Shown piece after piece: positions 44,512 to 52,908 of a stretch of DNA of 64,000 bases. Source of the DNA: CAYUYV01 sp964522525. Its GTDB lineage: Bacteria > Pseudomonadota > Alphaproteobacteria > JAJFIK01. The notes below the pieces were generated by a model. That model did no database searches, was not told where the DNA came from, and saw only the letters and a program-made list of their open reading frames with translations. Position numbers and translations under genes: made by a program. Location of the stretch: the NCBI GenBank assembly GCA_964522525.1, contig CAZFWG010000011.1, positions 1-64,000 of the forward strand, written 5' to 3'. Within the stretch, counting starts at the first letter, position 1. The number at the start of each line of letters is the position of its first letter.

Positions 44512-45000
44512 TCAGGCCCGCTGCGTTTCGGGCATGGCCCAGATGCGGCGTGACCAGGCCGGACCTCTTTTCCACTGGGCTGCGGAACTCTGTCCGGGCA
44601 GGGGCACGCCGATGCAGCGGGCCACCGCCCGCGACAAATTCAGGGGCGACAGGGGTTGACCCAGCACGCTCCGCGCCCCCACGTTCTTGGCCTCCAACAC
44701 GAACTGCCGGGTGGGCTCCGGTGTCAGCAGAATGACCGGGGCATGGCCATGCCAGTGTTCCGCCCCGGCCTTTGACGCGGCCGCAACCTCAAATCCGCCG
44801 CCAGGCTCCAGGTTTGCCTCGCAGATGACCACATCGCATTTGCCGGAACGGACATGGGTGATGGCGCAGGCCGTGTCCGCCACCAGGGTCACGGACGGCG
44901 CCCCCATATCGTGAACCATCACACCGATCAGGGATGCCCGAGCGAAATCACCCGCCGCGATGACGACATGCCGGCCTGAAAGATCAATGGTTTCCGTCAC
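44512..45000 (-). CDS. degenerate response-regulator receiver domain protein
   Basis: CheY-like protein of 162 aa starting with GTG, preceded by AGGAG. The fold is a receiver (HVVIAAGDFARASLIGVMVHDMG, CDVVICEANLEPGGGFEVAAA, APVILLTPEP). The phospho-acceptor position is Glu61 (VICEANLEPGG in place of the usual LLD-MP-DG), and the conserved Lys is Gln in SVLGQPLSP. This suggests phosphorylation-independent function, perhaps locked in an active-like state. There is no output domain; the C terminus is basic. It lies just downstream of mucR on the same strand. Confidence 0.68.
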   Translation of the reverse strand: MTETIDLSGRHVVIAAGDFARASLIGVMVHDMGAPSVTLVADTACAITHVRSGKCDVVICEANLEPGGGFEVAAASKAGAEHWHGHAPVILLTPEPTRQFVLEAKNVGARSVLGQPLSPLNLSRAVARCIGVPLPGQSSAAQWKRGPAWSRRIWAMPETQRA

Positions 45001-45119
45001 CCTCTCCTCCCTGGGACACAACCCTCCGGTTTATCGGGGTCATGGCAGGGAGATCAGCAAGAGAAGGGCCAGCCGTGGGTCAAGGTTACCGGGAAAAGCC
45101 CGGCCGAGTGGCGGTGTTC

Positions 45120-45539
45120 TCAGCCCCGTTTGCGCTTCGCGCGGCCCTTTTGGCCGAGACCCATTTCCTTGGCCAGCCGGGAGCGCGCCTCCGCATAGCC
45201 CGGCGCGACCATGGGATAGTCCTTGGGCAGGTTCCAACGGGCGCGGTATTCATCCGGTGACAGATCATAATGGGTGCGCAGATGGCGCTTCAGGGATTTG
45301 AAGCGTTTCCCGTCCTCAAGGCAGATGATGTAGTCCTGGAACACCGATTTCTTCGGATTGACGGCGGGTTTCAACGGCTCGGCGTTTTCTTCGGCCTGCT
45401 CGCCGGTCGCGTCCTGGAGGGCTGTATAGACTTGTTGAATGAGCGTGGGCAGATCGCCGGACCCGACGACATTGTTGCCCACATAGGCCGAGACGATCTC
45501 GGCCGTCATGTCGACAAGTTCTATTTTTGACGACTCCAT
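45120..45539 (-). CDS. mucR: MucR/Ros-family transcriptional regulator
   Basis: Global regulator of 139 aa typical of alphaproteobacteria (exopolysaccharide, motility and cell-cycle genes in relatives). N-terminal oligomerisation region, then the zinc-finger-like DNA-binding domain CLEDGKRFKSLKRHLRTHY (Cys73, Asp76, His86, His90) followed by DEYRARWNLPKDYPMVAPGYAEARSRLAKEMGLG-type sequence. Asp replaces the second Cys, as in several MucR proteins that fold without or with altered metal binding. A strong promoter lies at 45596-45624. MucR proteins usually repress their own AT-rich promoters. Confidence 0.95.
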   Translation of the reverse strand: MESSKIELVDMTAEIVSAYVGNNVVGSGDLPTLIQQVYTALQDATGEQAEENAEPLKPAVNPKKSVFQDYIICLEDGKRFKSLKRHLRTHYDLSPDEYRARWNLPKDYPMVAPGYAEARSRLAKEMGLGQKGRAKRKRG

Positions 45540-45595
45540 TCTGTCTTTGTCCTTTTCTGAGAATAGATTGAAGCGAACGCGCTCTACGCGAAGCG

Positions 45596-45624
45596 AAAAT
45601 AGTTATGATCAAATGTAGGATCAA
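45596..45624 (-). promoter_or_regulatory. promoter of mucR with a TTGATC repeat
   Basis: On the minus strand TTGATC (45624-45619) and TATTTT (45601-45596) are separated by exactly 17 bp. TTGATC is repeated 12 bp downstream inside the spacer. The surroundings are AT-rich, as expected for MucR-bound autoregulatory DNA. Confidence 0.55.
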
Positions 45625-45756
45625 GTATAAAAATTCGTCTATTGGCTGCTTACGGGACCCATATTTTGAAGGAGCCCAGAAAACCGGGATCGGCACCGGG
45701 AAAAGGCGGGATGCCCTTCGACTTGTGTTCAAGGCTCGAGAGGGCCGGAACGCGGG

Positions 45757-46134
45757 TTACTCATAGTCCTTGGCATTGAGGGGCGTGGCCCCGGGCTCGC
45801 GCCCATCGAAGCCGTAGCGGCCGTGCATATCGTCAACGACCGAGCCTTCCCAAAGGTCCACACCGGTCGCATAGGCCGCCCGGCCCAGCAAATGGGACGC
45901 AATGGGCCCCGTGATGATCAGAAAAATGACGCCGATCACGACTTTGAGAGTGACGTCGAGCTGACCGGCATGGAAGGCAAGACCCACAAGAATGGTCCCG
46001 GCGCCGAGCGTACCCGCTTTGGTGGCGGCATGCATGCGCATATAGACGTCCGGAAAGCGCACCATGCCCACGGCCGCAAGGAGGATAAACGCCGCGCCGA
46101 TCAGAACGAAGAAGCTGCAGAAAATATCATTCAT
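45757..46134 (-). CDS. mnhG: Mrp antiporter subunit G
   Basis: Small membrane subunit of 125 aa, last gene of the mnh (mrp) operon. Three TM helices and the MnhG pattern VGMVRFPDVYMRMHAATKAGTLG are present, then VIGVIFLIITGPIASHLLGRAAY. The ATG overlaps the end of mnhF by 8 nt. A longer frame exists upstream, but it overlaps mnhF and lacks family sequence. Confidence 0.92.
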   Translation of the reverse strand: MNDIFCSFFVLIGAAFILLAAVGMVRFPDVYMRMHAATKAGTLGAGTILVGLAFHAGQLDVTLKVVIGVIFLIITGPIASHLLGRAAYATGVDLWEGSVVDDMHGRYGFDGREPGATPLNAKDYE

Positions 46135-46462
46135 GGGACGCATCCCCCGATGGGCTGGGATCATGGTTGACGGGCAGTCGGTCCTTGGGCGGTTCCGCGC
46201 GCCGGAAGACATAGCGCGCAAACGCGACCGTCGCGAGGAACGCGACCAGAGCCACGGCAATGGCCACATCCAGATAGGCGTACTGGCCATTGGTGAGTGC
46301 GGAAACCCCAATGAAGCCGATGGCCACGAGGGACAGGAAATCAAGCGCGACGATCCGATCGGGCAGGCTCGGTCCCCGCACCAGACGCCACAAGGACAGC
46401 GCCATGGCCAGGAGCAGAATGGTGTAGGTGATGGTCGTCGTGATCTGAATCAACGGTGACAT
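46127..46462 (-). CDS. mnhF: Mrp antiporter subunit F
   Basis: Membrane subunit of 111 aa with three TM helices, LWRLVRGPSLPDRIVALDFLS typical of MnhF, and a hydrophilic tail after the last TM. 149 bp separate it from mnhE, the only substantial gap inside the operon; that gap shows no gene. Confidence 0.93.
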   Translation of the reverse strand: MSPLIQITTTITYTILLLAMALSLWRLVRGPSLPDRIVALDFLSLVAIGFIGVSALTNGQYAYLDVAIAVALVAFLATVAFARYVFRRAEPPKDRLPVNHDPSPSGDASHE

Positions 46463-46611
46463 GGGTTTCCTCGCAAGCGGTCACGGGCCGGATCCGCAAA
46501 ACGGCGTCCCAGGTCGGGATCGGATGAGACGGACATCATGATCCCCACCAGGGTCCTTGTTTGCGCTTGGTCTTCGCCGGCGAACCGGAGACCGATTTTC
46601 CTGGCCTCGCC

Positions 46612-47088
46612 CTAGCCCAGCGCCTCCATGATCTTGCGCTCAAAGACGCGCTTGGTGGAGCGGCGCAAATCATCCGGGTCGGAGGCGTCAATCGCATGCA
46701 CATAGAGCGTGGCGTGATCGCCGGAGACATCCATGCTCAAGGTGCCGGGCGTCAGCGTCACCGCATTGGCCAGCACCATGATTTCGAGCGGCTTGTCCGT
46801 GGAAAGAGGGATGGCGACAATACCCGGCTTCCACGACGAGGTCGGCTGGAAGGTCGCGACCGCGACCTTCACCCCCGATTGCACAAGTTCGTAGAGGAAG
46901 ACGGCGATCAGCCGGGAGACCCGTCCGGCCCGCTGGAAATAGGCTTCGGTGCCTGAGAACTGGGAGCGCACAACGTAGAGCGTCGCGCTGCCCAGGAGAA
47001 AGCCGAAAACCACATTGATCAGGCTGTAATTGACCGTAATGACGGCCCATGCAATCGCCAAAATGATATTGACCAGGAAGATATTCAT
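46612..47088 (-). CDS. mnhE: Mrp antiporter subunit E
   Basis: Subunit of 158 aa. Two N-terminal TM helices (about 2-42), then a conserved region with FLYELVQSGVKVAVATFQP, GIVAIPL and NAVTLTPGTLSMDVSGD. The ATG overlaps the mnhD stop by one base (TGATG). Confidence 0.92.
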   Translation of the reverse strand: MNIFLVNIILAIAWAVITVNYSLINVVFGFLLGSATLYVVRSQFSGTEAYFQRAGRVSRLIAVFLYELVQSGVKVAVATFQPTSSWKPGIVAIPLSTDKPLEIMVLANAVTLTPGTLSMDVSGDHATLYVHAIDASDPDDLRRSTKRVFERKIMEALG

Positions 47089-48677
47089 CAGTGGTCACCT
47101 TTCTTTTCGGCCTTTTCATAGGAGCCCGCATCGGCCTTCGCCTTGACCTTGGGCAAAGGTTCGCCGCGCAGGGTCGGCCCGTCCGCCGCCACCGTGGCGA
47201 TATAGACCGTCGTGTCGCCGACTTCGGCGCTGGCGCGGGTGGCATAGGACACGAACGGCGCCGGCCAGATGCCCATGAGCGCGGTCAGGCCCACAAGTAG
47301 GGCAAAGGGAACGATCTGAGCCGGACGCGGGCTCGAGCCGGGGTCGACGGGCCGGTCCTCCCCTTCCCCGTCGCCATTGGCCCAGAAGGCAAGCGCAAAG
47401 GCGCGCCCCAGGGCAAGAAGCGTCAGGAAACCCGACAACAGCACGCTGGCAACCGCGATGGATGCCCCGGCCTCAAGGCCGGCATCGACAAGCATCACCT
47501 TGGGCCACAGGCCACCGAATGGCGGCGAGCCGGCCATGGAAAAGGCGCTGGCCAGCACGAGAGCGGAGAAAAGCGGCGCATGGGCATAGATGCTCCGTCC
47601 CCGGAGCCAGGAGGTTCCCGTCATGCGGCGCGCGAGCCCTACACCGATGAAGAGCGCGGCCGTCACCACCATGGAATGCAGAATATAGAGGATCGAGCCC
47701 GTCATCGCCGCAGGACCCAGAGCCAGACCCAGCAGCATATAACCGATGCCCGTCACCACCAGAAAGGCGATGAGCCGCCGCAGATCCGATTGCGCCACCG
47801 CGCCGACCGATCCCACCAGCATGGTCGCGACCGCAATGGTCAAAAAGACCGTCTGCAGATCACCGGTAACGGGGAAGATCAGGGTAAAGACACGGATGAG
47901 CACATAGACCCCGACCTTGGTCAAAAGCGCGGCGAAAATCGCCGACACGGCCGGATGCCCCGTGTGATAGGAGGCCGGCAGCCAGAAGAACAGCGGGAAC
48001 GCGGCCGCCTTCATGCCAAAAGCCATGAGATAGAGCAACGCGATGCCGGTGATCAGGGGCTCGTCCATGCGGCCTTTGAGGGTCAGCGCCAGATCCGCCA
48101 TGTTCAAGGTGCCGGCCACGCCATAAAGCAGGCCCGTCGCGAGCAGGAAGATGGTGGTCGCGACGAGGCTCAAGGTCGTGTATTTGACCGCGCCATCAAG
48201 CTGTTCCCGTGTGCCGCCGACGATCAAGAGACCGATCGAGGCAATCAGGATCACCTCGAACCAAACATAGAGATTGAAGATATCGCCAGTGAGAAACGCG
48301 CCGCACACCCCGGCCATCAGGGCCAGGAGCAAGGGATAAAAGCCCCGCGCCTTCTCCTCCTCCAACACGGTCTCGCGGGCAAAGAGCAAGGTCACAAGCC
48401 CGACAAACCCCGTCAACGCGACCAGCCCGGCACTGAACGTATCGGCAATGAAGGTGATGCCGAAAGGCGGCATCCAATTGCCCATGGTCATGGTGACGGG
48501 GCCGAACAGCCAGACACACCGGAACAGGGCAAGGGCGCCAATCAGAAGGCTCAGCATGCCGATCAGCGCAAGCGGTCCGTGAAGCTGCGGGCGGCCCCAG
48601 GCGGCCACACACAATCCGGCAAAGATCAACGGGATCGCGAGCGGCAGGACGACAAGCCATTCCGTGTAGATGCTCAT
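47088..48677 (-). CDS. mnhD: Mrp antiporter subunit D
   Basis: Proton-translocating complex I NuoN/M/L-like subunit, 529 aa with about 14 TM helices. It contains the conserved membrane motif with Glu (LYVWFEVILIASIGLLI), AFGMKAAAFPLFFWLPASYHTGHPAVSAIFAALLTKVGVY (Lys/His channel segment) and SDLRRLIAFLVVTGIGYM. The C terminus is a hydrophilic Lys/Glu-rich tail. Coupled to mnhC by a 4-nt overlap. Confidence 0.95.
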   Translation of the reverse strand: MSIYTEWLVVLPLAIPLIFAGLCVAAWGRPQLHGPLALIGMLSLLIGALALFRCVWLFGPVTMTMGNWMPPFGITFIADTFSAGLVALTGFVGLVTLLFARETVLEEEKARGFYPLLLALMAGVCGAFLTGDIFNLYVWFEVILIASIGLLIVGGTREQLDGAVKYTTLSLVATTIFLLATGLLYGVAGTLNMADLALTLKGRMDEPLITGIALLYLMAFGMKAAAFPLFFWLPASYHTGHPAVSAIFAALLTKVGVYVLIRVFTLIFPVTGDLQTVFLTIAVATMLVGSVGAVAQSDLRRLIAFLVVTGIGYMLLGLALGPAAMTGSILYILHSMVVTAALFIGVGLARRMTGTSWLRGRSIYAHAPLFSALVLASAFSMAGSPPFGGLWPKVMLVDAGLEAGASIAVASVLLSGFLTLLALGRAFALAFWANGDGEGEDRPVDPGSSPRPAQIVPFALLVGLTALMGIWPAPFVSYATRASAEVGDTTVYIATVAADGPTLRGEPLPKVKAKADAGSYEKAEKKGDH

Positions 48678-49075
48678 CGCGCCAGGCCCTCCACAGGATC
48701 TTCATCGCCATCGGGCGGGGTGGCCACCGGTTCGGCCAGGCGCATCTCGGAGGTTTCGACTGTCCCCAGATCTTGATAGGTGCGATAGGCCAGAACCAGA
48801 ATGAAGGCAAAGAGCGAAAAGCTGATCACGATCGCGGTCAGGATCAAGGCCTGGGGCAGCGAATTGGCCGCCGCATCGGTCAGGGTTTTCTCATCCCCCG
48901 GAATGATGGGGGGCACATCCCGCGTCAGACGGCCGGCCGCAAAAATCAGGAGGTTGGCTGCATTGCCCAGGACGAGAATGCCGAGAACAATGCGCACGAA
49001 CGACCGCGACAGCATCATGTAAACACTGATCGCCATAAGAACACCGACAAGCACCGCAAGGAGAGGTTCCATCAC
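48674..49075 (-). CDS. mnhC: Mrp antiporter subunit C
   Basis: NuoK-like subunit of 133 aa with three TM helices. Features are FVRIVLGILVLGNAANLLIFAAG and the conserved ALPQALILTAIVISFSLFAFILVLAY. The start and stop overlap mnhB and mnhD by 4 nt each. Confidence 0.95.
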   Translation of the reverse strand: MMEPLLAVLVGVLMAISVYMMLSRSFVRIVLGILVLGNAANLLIFAAGRLTRDVPPIIPGDEKTLTDAAANSLPQALILTAIVISFSLFAFILVLAYRTYQDLGTVETSEMRLAEPVATPPDGDEDPVEGLAR

Positions 49076-49485
49076 TCGGCCTCCTCAAGGCCCAGGGCCA
49101 GGGCGGTAATGGTGCCCACGACGACGAGCCACACGCCGATATCGAACAGGACGGGCGTGGCAAAGACCTTCAGGGAAGGATCGAATTCCGGAATATACCA
49201 CTTGCCGGTCAGGAACGGATCCGCCGTCAACAGGGAGGGCAGCCCGCTCAGGCCGGCGACAGCCAGGCCGATCCCGGCGAGGGCAATAGGATGGATCCTC
49301 AAGGCCCGGCGTGCGGCCGCCGGCCCTTCCGTGATGGCGTAGAGCGCGAAGGCGGAAGCTGCAATCAGCCCACCGATAAATCCGCCGCCCGGTTCATTGT
49401 GACCGCGAAAGAGCACGAAGATCGAGAAGACAAGGGTCAGGCTCACCAGGAGCGGCATGGCCGTGCGCAGAATGAGGGAATTCAT
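49072..49485 (-). CDS. mnhB: Mrp antiporter subunit B
   Basis: Subunit of 137 aa with four TM helices and the MnhB motif FRGHNEPGGGFIGGLIAASAFALY. The stop/start overlaps with mnhA and mnhC are 4 nt each, indicating translational coupling in the order A-B-C-D-E-F-G. Confidence 0.95.
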   Translation of the reverse strand: MNSLILRTAMPLLVSLTLVFSIFVLFRGHNEPGGGFIGGLIAASAFALYAITEGPAAARRALRIHPIALAGIGLAVAGLSGLPSLLTADPFLTGKWYIPEFDPSLKVFATPVLFDIGVWLVVVGTITALALGLEEAE

Positions 49486-51809
49486 GGCTGCGCCTCCTTC
49501 GTTTCCGGCCCGTCGTTGGATTTGCGCCGCCGGGCCGAGGCCATGAGGGCCAGGGCCGACACACCTGCGATCATCACGACCGAGATTTCACCCAAGGTAT
49601 CGAGGGCCCGGAAGTCCACCAGAATGACATTCACGACATTGCGTCCATAAGCGGCAAGATAGGAGGCTTCGGCAAAATATTCCGAAAGCCGATAATTCAG
49701 GGGCTCTGCCGTGATCGCCATCAGGGCGACCGTAAAACCGCCACCGATTGTGACAGCGATCACGCCATCGCGCCATCGCCGGAAGAGCGGGCGCCGGTCG
49801 CCGCTGTCGACGGGCAGGCGCAAGAGCACCACGGCGAGGATGACCACCGACAAGGTTTCGACCATGAACTGGGTAAAGGCCAGATCGGGCGCCCCGAAGA
49901 GGAGGAAAATCAGTGCGACGGCGGTGCCGAGCACGCCGGCGGAGAGCACAGCAAAAAGACGGGTGCGGAGCACCAGAACGGCCATGGCTCCGGCGGCCGC
50001 CACGAGCATCACGCCCAGGACATAGAAATTGGGGGTCCCGCTCATCCCCACCGCAAATTCAAGGCCGAGGAAGATGGGCGCCATCATGGTCACGGCAAGG
50101 ACGAAGAAGGTCACCAGGAGATAGGTGCTCAAACGGCCGTTCTGAAGCTGATCCGTGACGCCCCGGGCGCCATGCCGCAACAACACGAGCGCCTGGTCAT
50201 AGCCACGGTCGGGGCCCCAGAGGGACGCGGTCCACGCCATGAGCCTGTCCCGCACCGCCGGACCGATGAGGTAAAGGCCAAAGGCGCCGGCCAAGGTCAG
50301 AATGCTGAGGATCAAGGGCAGATTGACCCCGCTCCACAAATGAAGCTCCGAATGGCTCTCATGGCCGAGGACGGCGGAAGCCGCGGGCAGAAGCAGGGCA
50401 TGGCCCGTCCAATGCAGATCAACGACGGCGACCAGACCCAGAATGGCGAGCACGAGACAGCCAAGCCACAAGGACACGGAGCCTTCCTGGGGCACTTTCG
50501 GCGTCGACAGACGCTCTCCGACAAAGGGACGCACGCCGGCCAGTCCGGCTACGGCCCCCATCATGACATTGCCGGCCACGGCGATGACGGTCACCACGAA
50601 AGCGGCGTCGACGCCAAGGGTCGCCTTATAGATCACTTCCTTGGCAAGGAAGCCCACGAAAGGCGGGAAACCGGCCATGGACAAAACGGCGAGCGCCGCC
50701 GCCGCCGCCGTGATCGGCATGGCGCGCCCCAGTCCGCTCAACAGGGTCGCGTCCCGGGTCCCGGCCGCCTTGTCGATGCCGCCCGCCACCATGAAAAGGG
50801 CGCCCTTGAACAGGGAATGGGCAAAGAGATAGGTCATGGCCGCCGTGACGGCCTTGTCGCTGCCCAGACCCAGCAACATGACGAGCAGGCCCAGGCTGGC
50901 GACCGTCGTGTAGGCCAGCATGAGCTTGAGATCGACCTGACGCAGGGCCAGAACCGTCCCCGCCAGGAACGTCGCCGCGCCGAAGACCGGCAGGATGGTT
51001 TCCCACAAGGGCGTGCCGCTCAAGGCCGGATGGATCCGTGCGATCAGATAGACGCCCGCCTTCACCATGGTCGCCGAGTGGAGATAGGCGCTGACCGGGG
51101 TCGGCGCCTCCATGGCATTGGGCAACCAGAAATGGAACGGCACCTGGGCCGATTTGGTGAAGGCGCCGAACAACAGCAGGACGAGCAAGGCGACATAGGC
51201 ACCGTGCTCCCGATACAGATCGCCCTGGTCGAGGAGCACCGAAAATTCCAGACTGCCGCCGATGCTGGCCATCAGGAGCAGACCGGCCAGCATCACAAGA
51301 CCGCCCCCGCCCGTCACGACAAGGGCCTGGACGGCCGCGCGCCGGGACGCCGCCCGGGCATGGCCGAAACCGATCAGCAGGAAGGAAGTGACGGAGGTCA
51401 GCTCCCAGAAGACAAAAAAGGTGACGACATTGTCCGCGAGCACCAGGCCCAGCATGGCGCCCATGAAGGCGAGCAGGAATCCGAGAAAGCGCCCGAGCTG
51501 GGCATGACCCCGCAGATAGGCCGCCGCGTAGAGCACGATGAACGTGCCGATCCCGGAAATGAGAAGCGCAAAAAGCAGGCTCAAGCCGTCGAGATAAAAA
51601 GACAGATTGATGCCGCCCAGAATGGGCACCCATTCCGTGCTTTCGCGCACGGGCCCGTCATGGGAGACCGCGTGGATGTGAGACGCGAAATAAACGAAGA
51701 GACAAGCCGGCAGGACGGCAAGGACCCAGCCCGAAACATCGCGCGCGATGCCGCGAATGGAAGGAGCAAACCCTGCGAGAACAAAGCCTGAAATGACGGC
51801 CCAAAGCAT
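49482..51809 (-). CDS. mnhA: Mrp antiporter subunit A
   Basis: NuoL-like subunit of 775 aa with an MnhB-like C-terminal domain. Features are FFVFWELTSVTSFLLIGF, HFWLPNAMEAPTPVSAYLHSATMVKAGVYL and LAHSLFKGALFMVAGGIDKA-type sequence, then a C-terminal domain with FRALDTLGEISVVM typical of MrpA. I chose the ATG at 51809 because GGAAG precedes it; a GTG at 51833 is possible. The seven-gene Mrp complex exchanges Na+ for H+, giving salt and pH tolerance. Confidence 0.95.
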   Translation of the reverse strand: MLWAVISGFVLAGFAPSIRGIARDVSGWVLAVLPACLFVYFASHIHAVSHDGPVRESTEWVPILGGINLSFYLDGLSLLFALLISGIGTFIVLYAAAYLRGHAQLGRFLGFLLAFMGAMLGLVLADNVVTFFVFWELTSVTSFLLIGFGHARAASRRAAVQALVVTGGGGLVMLAGLLLMASIGGSLEFSVLLDQGDLYREHGAYVALLVLLLFGAFTKSAQVPFHFWLPNAMEAPTPVSAYLHSATMVKAGVYLIARIHPALSGTPLWETILPVFGAATFLAGTVLALRQVDLKLMLAYTTVASLGLLVMLLGLGSDKAVTAAMTYLFAHSLFKGALFMVAGGIDKAAGTRDATLLSGLGRAMPITAAAAALAVLSMAGFPPFVGFLAKEVIYKATLGVDAAFVVTVIAVAGNVMMGAVAGLAGVRPFVGERLSTPKVPQEGSVSLWLGCLVLAILGLVAVVDLHWTGHALLLPAASAVLGHESHSELHLWSGVNLPLILSILTLAGAFGLYLIGPAVRDRLMAWTASLWGPDRGYDQALVLLRHGARGVTDQLQNGRLSTYLLVTFFVLAVTMMAPIFLGLEFAVGMSGTPNFYVLGVMLVAAAGAMAVLVLRTRLFAVLSAGVLGTAVALIFLLFGAPDLAFTQFMVETLSVVILAVVLLRLPVDSGDRRPLFRRWRDGVIAVTIGGGFTVALMAITAEPLNYRLSEYFAEASYLAAYGRNVVNVILVDFRALDTLGEISVVMIAGVSALALMASARRRKSNDGPETKEAQP

Positions 51810-52179
51810 CGGTCTTCCATCCCCACGATCCACGGTTCAGTCACAAAGTGCCAAATGGCGCGGTCCGCCGAAAGGGCATTTTGTGCACTTTAAACCGTCC
51901 ACGGGGTTTAGGGTGCGTTCACAATCGATTTTCCGCCCCGCCACCATAAATAAGTTCCTTGCACCCGGACCTCTTCGGGGCGACATCGCGTCCTAAAGGT
52001 CACGACCGACCGAGCGAGGCAATCCGTCACAGGGTCCGTCCGCACCGAAACGGACGAAAAGCACGACCGCGCCGGCCGATCCTTGCCCGAAGCTTGCACC
52101 TATAAAGTGCTGGACAGCGGAGGGAGGAGCGTGAACTTCTCGCGTTAGGAGTGAACGCATTGGGGGAGACACTTTAAAC
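51810..52179. other. divergent regulatory region between mnhA and the acyltransferase gene
   Basis: 370 bp without a gene, between mnhA (leftward) and the hexapeptide acyltransferase (rightward). It contains CACTTTAAAC twice (51886-51895 and 52170-52179, the second ending at the ATG of the acyltransferase gene) and AAAGTGC at 51845-51851 and 52102-52108. The repeats suggest shared control, but no regulator is known. Confidence 0.45.
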
Positions 52180-52902
52180 ATGCGCCGCGACCACCGACCC
52201 TATTGGCTGCGCCGGGTGATGGCGGCCCATGAAGCCTGGCACGCACGCCATTTTCTGCACCCCACCTTTGACAGCATCGGGGCTGGCTGCAGCATCGCCA
52301 AACCCTGGCATGTCCATGTCTTCGGCTCCGGGATCCATCTGGGCTCCTATGTGGAGATCCGCGCGACCGCCGCCAACGATGTGCGCTTCACAAGCTGGAC
52401 GAGCCAAACCGGGACGGGGCACATCCGGATTGGCGACTGCTGTCTGATCGGACCGGGCGTGCGGCTCCATTCGGCCCAAGCCATCGAACTTCAGGATGCG
52501 GTGATGCTGGCCTCGGAAGTCCTGATCAGCGATGCCGACTGGCATGATCACTATGACCGGCTTTCCGTACCGGGACGGACAGAACGGGTGGTCATCGAGG
52601 AAAACGCCTGGCTCGGCGACCGGGTTACCGTGCTCAAGGGATCCCGTATCGGCTGCAACACCATCATTGGCGCGGGCTCCGTGGTCGCGGGCACGCTGCC
52701 CGCCAATGTGATCGCCGCCGGCAACCCGGCCCGCGTGATCCGTGAACTGGACCCGGATCGGCCCCTGGTCACTCGCCGGGTGCTTTATAACAATCCGGAG
52801 GCCCTCGCCCAAAAGACTGACGCGCTCTATCGGTTGGTTCTGAAGGACAACACGACCTGGGGCTGGCTGAGGGCGAGCCTCTTTCCCTCAAGGCGGGACT
52901 AG
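52180..52902 (+). CDS. hexapeptide-repeat (left-handed beta-helix) acyltransferase
   Basis: Protein of 240 aa with the LbetaH imperfect hexapeptide pattern (HIRIGDCCLIGPGVRLHS, VVIEENAWLGDRVTVLKGSRIGCNTIIGAGSVVAGTLPANVIAAGNPARVIRE in parts), characteristic of maltose/galactoside/colanic acid-type O-acetyltransferases. An acyl-CoA or acetyl-CoA donor and an extracellular polysaccharide substrate are likely by family; the exact substrate is unknown. Starts just after the CACTTTAAAC repeat. Converges with the DUF2336 gene. Confidence 0.87.
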   Translation: MRRDHRPYWLRRVMAAHEAWHARHFLHPTFDSIGAGCSIAKPWHVHVFGSGIHLGSYVEIRATAANDVRFTSWTSQTGTGHIRIGDCCLIGPGVRLHSAQAIELQDAVMLASEVLISDADWHDHYDRLSVPGRTERVVIEENAWLGDRVTVLKGSRIGCNTIIGAGSVVAGTLPANVIAAGNPARVIRELDPDRPLVTRRVLYNNPEALAQKTDALYRLVLKDNTTWGWLRASLFPSRRD

Positions 52903-52908
52903 AGGCCG

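Noticed and set aside
50172..51791. 539-codon plus-strand open frame opposite mnhA
   Set aside because: Antisense shadow of a conserved Mrp subunit; highly charged, repetitive composition unlike a real protein.
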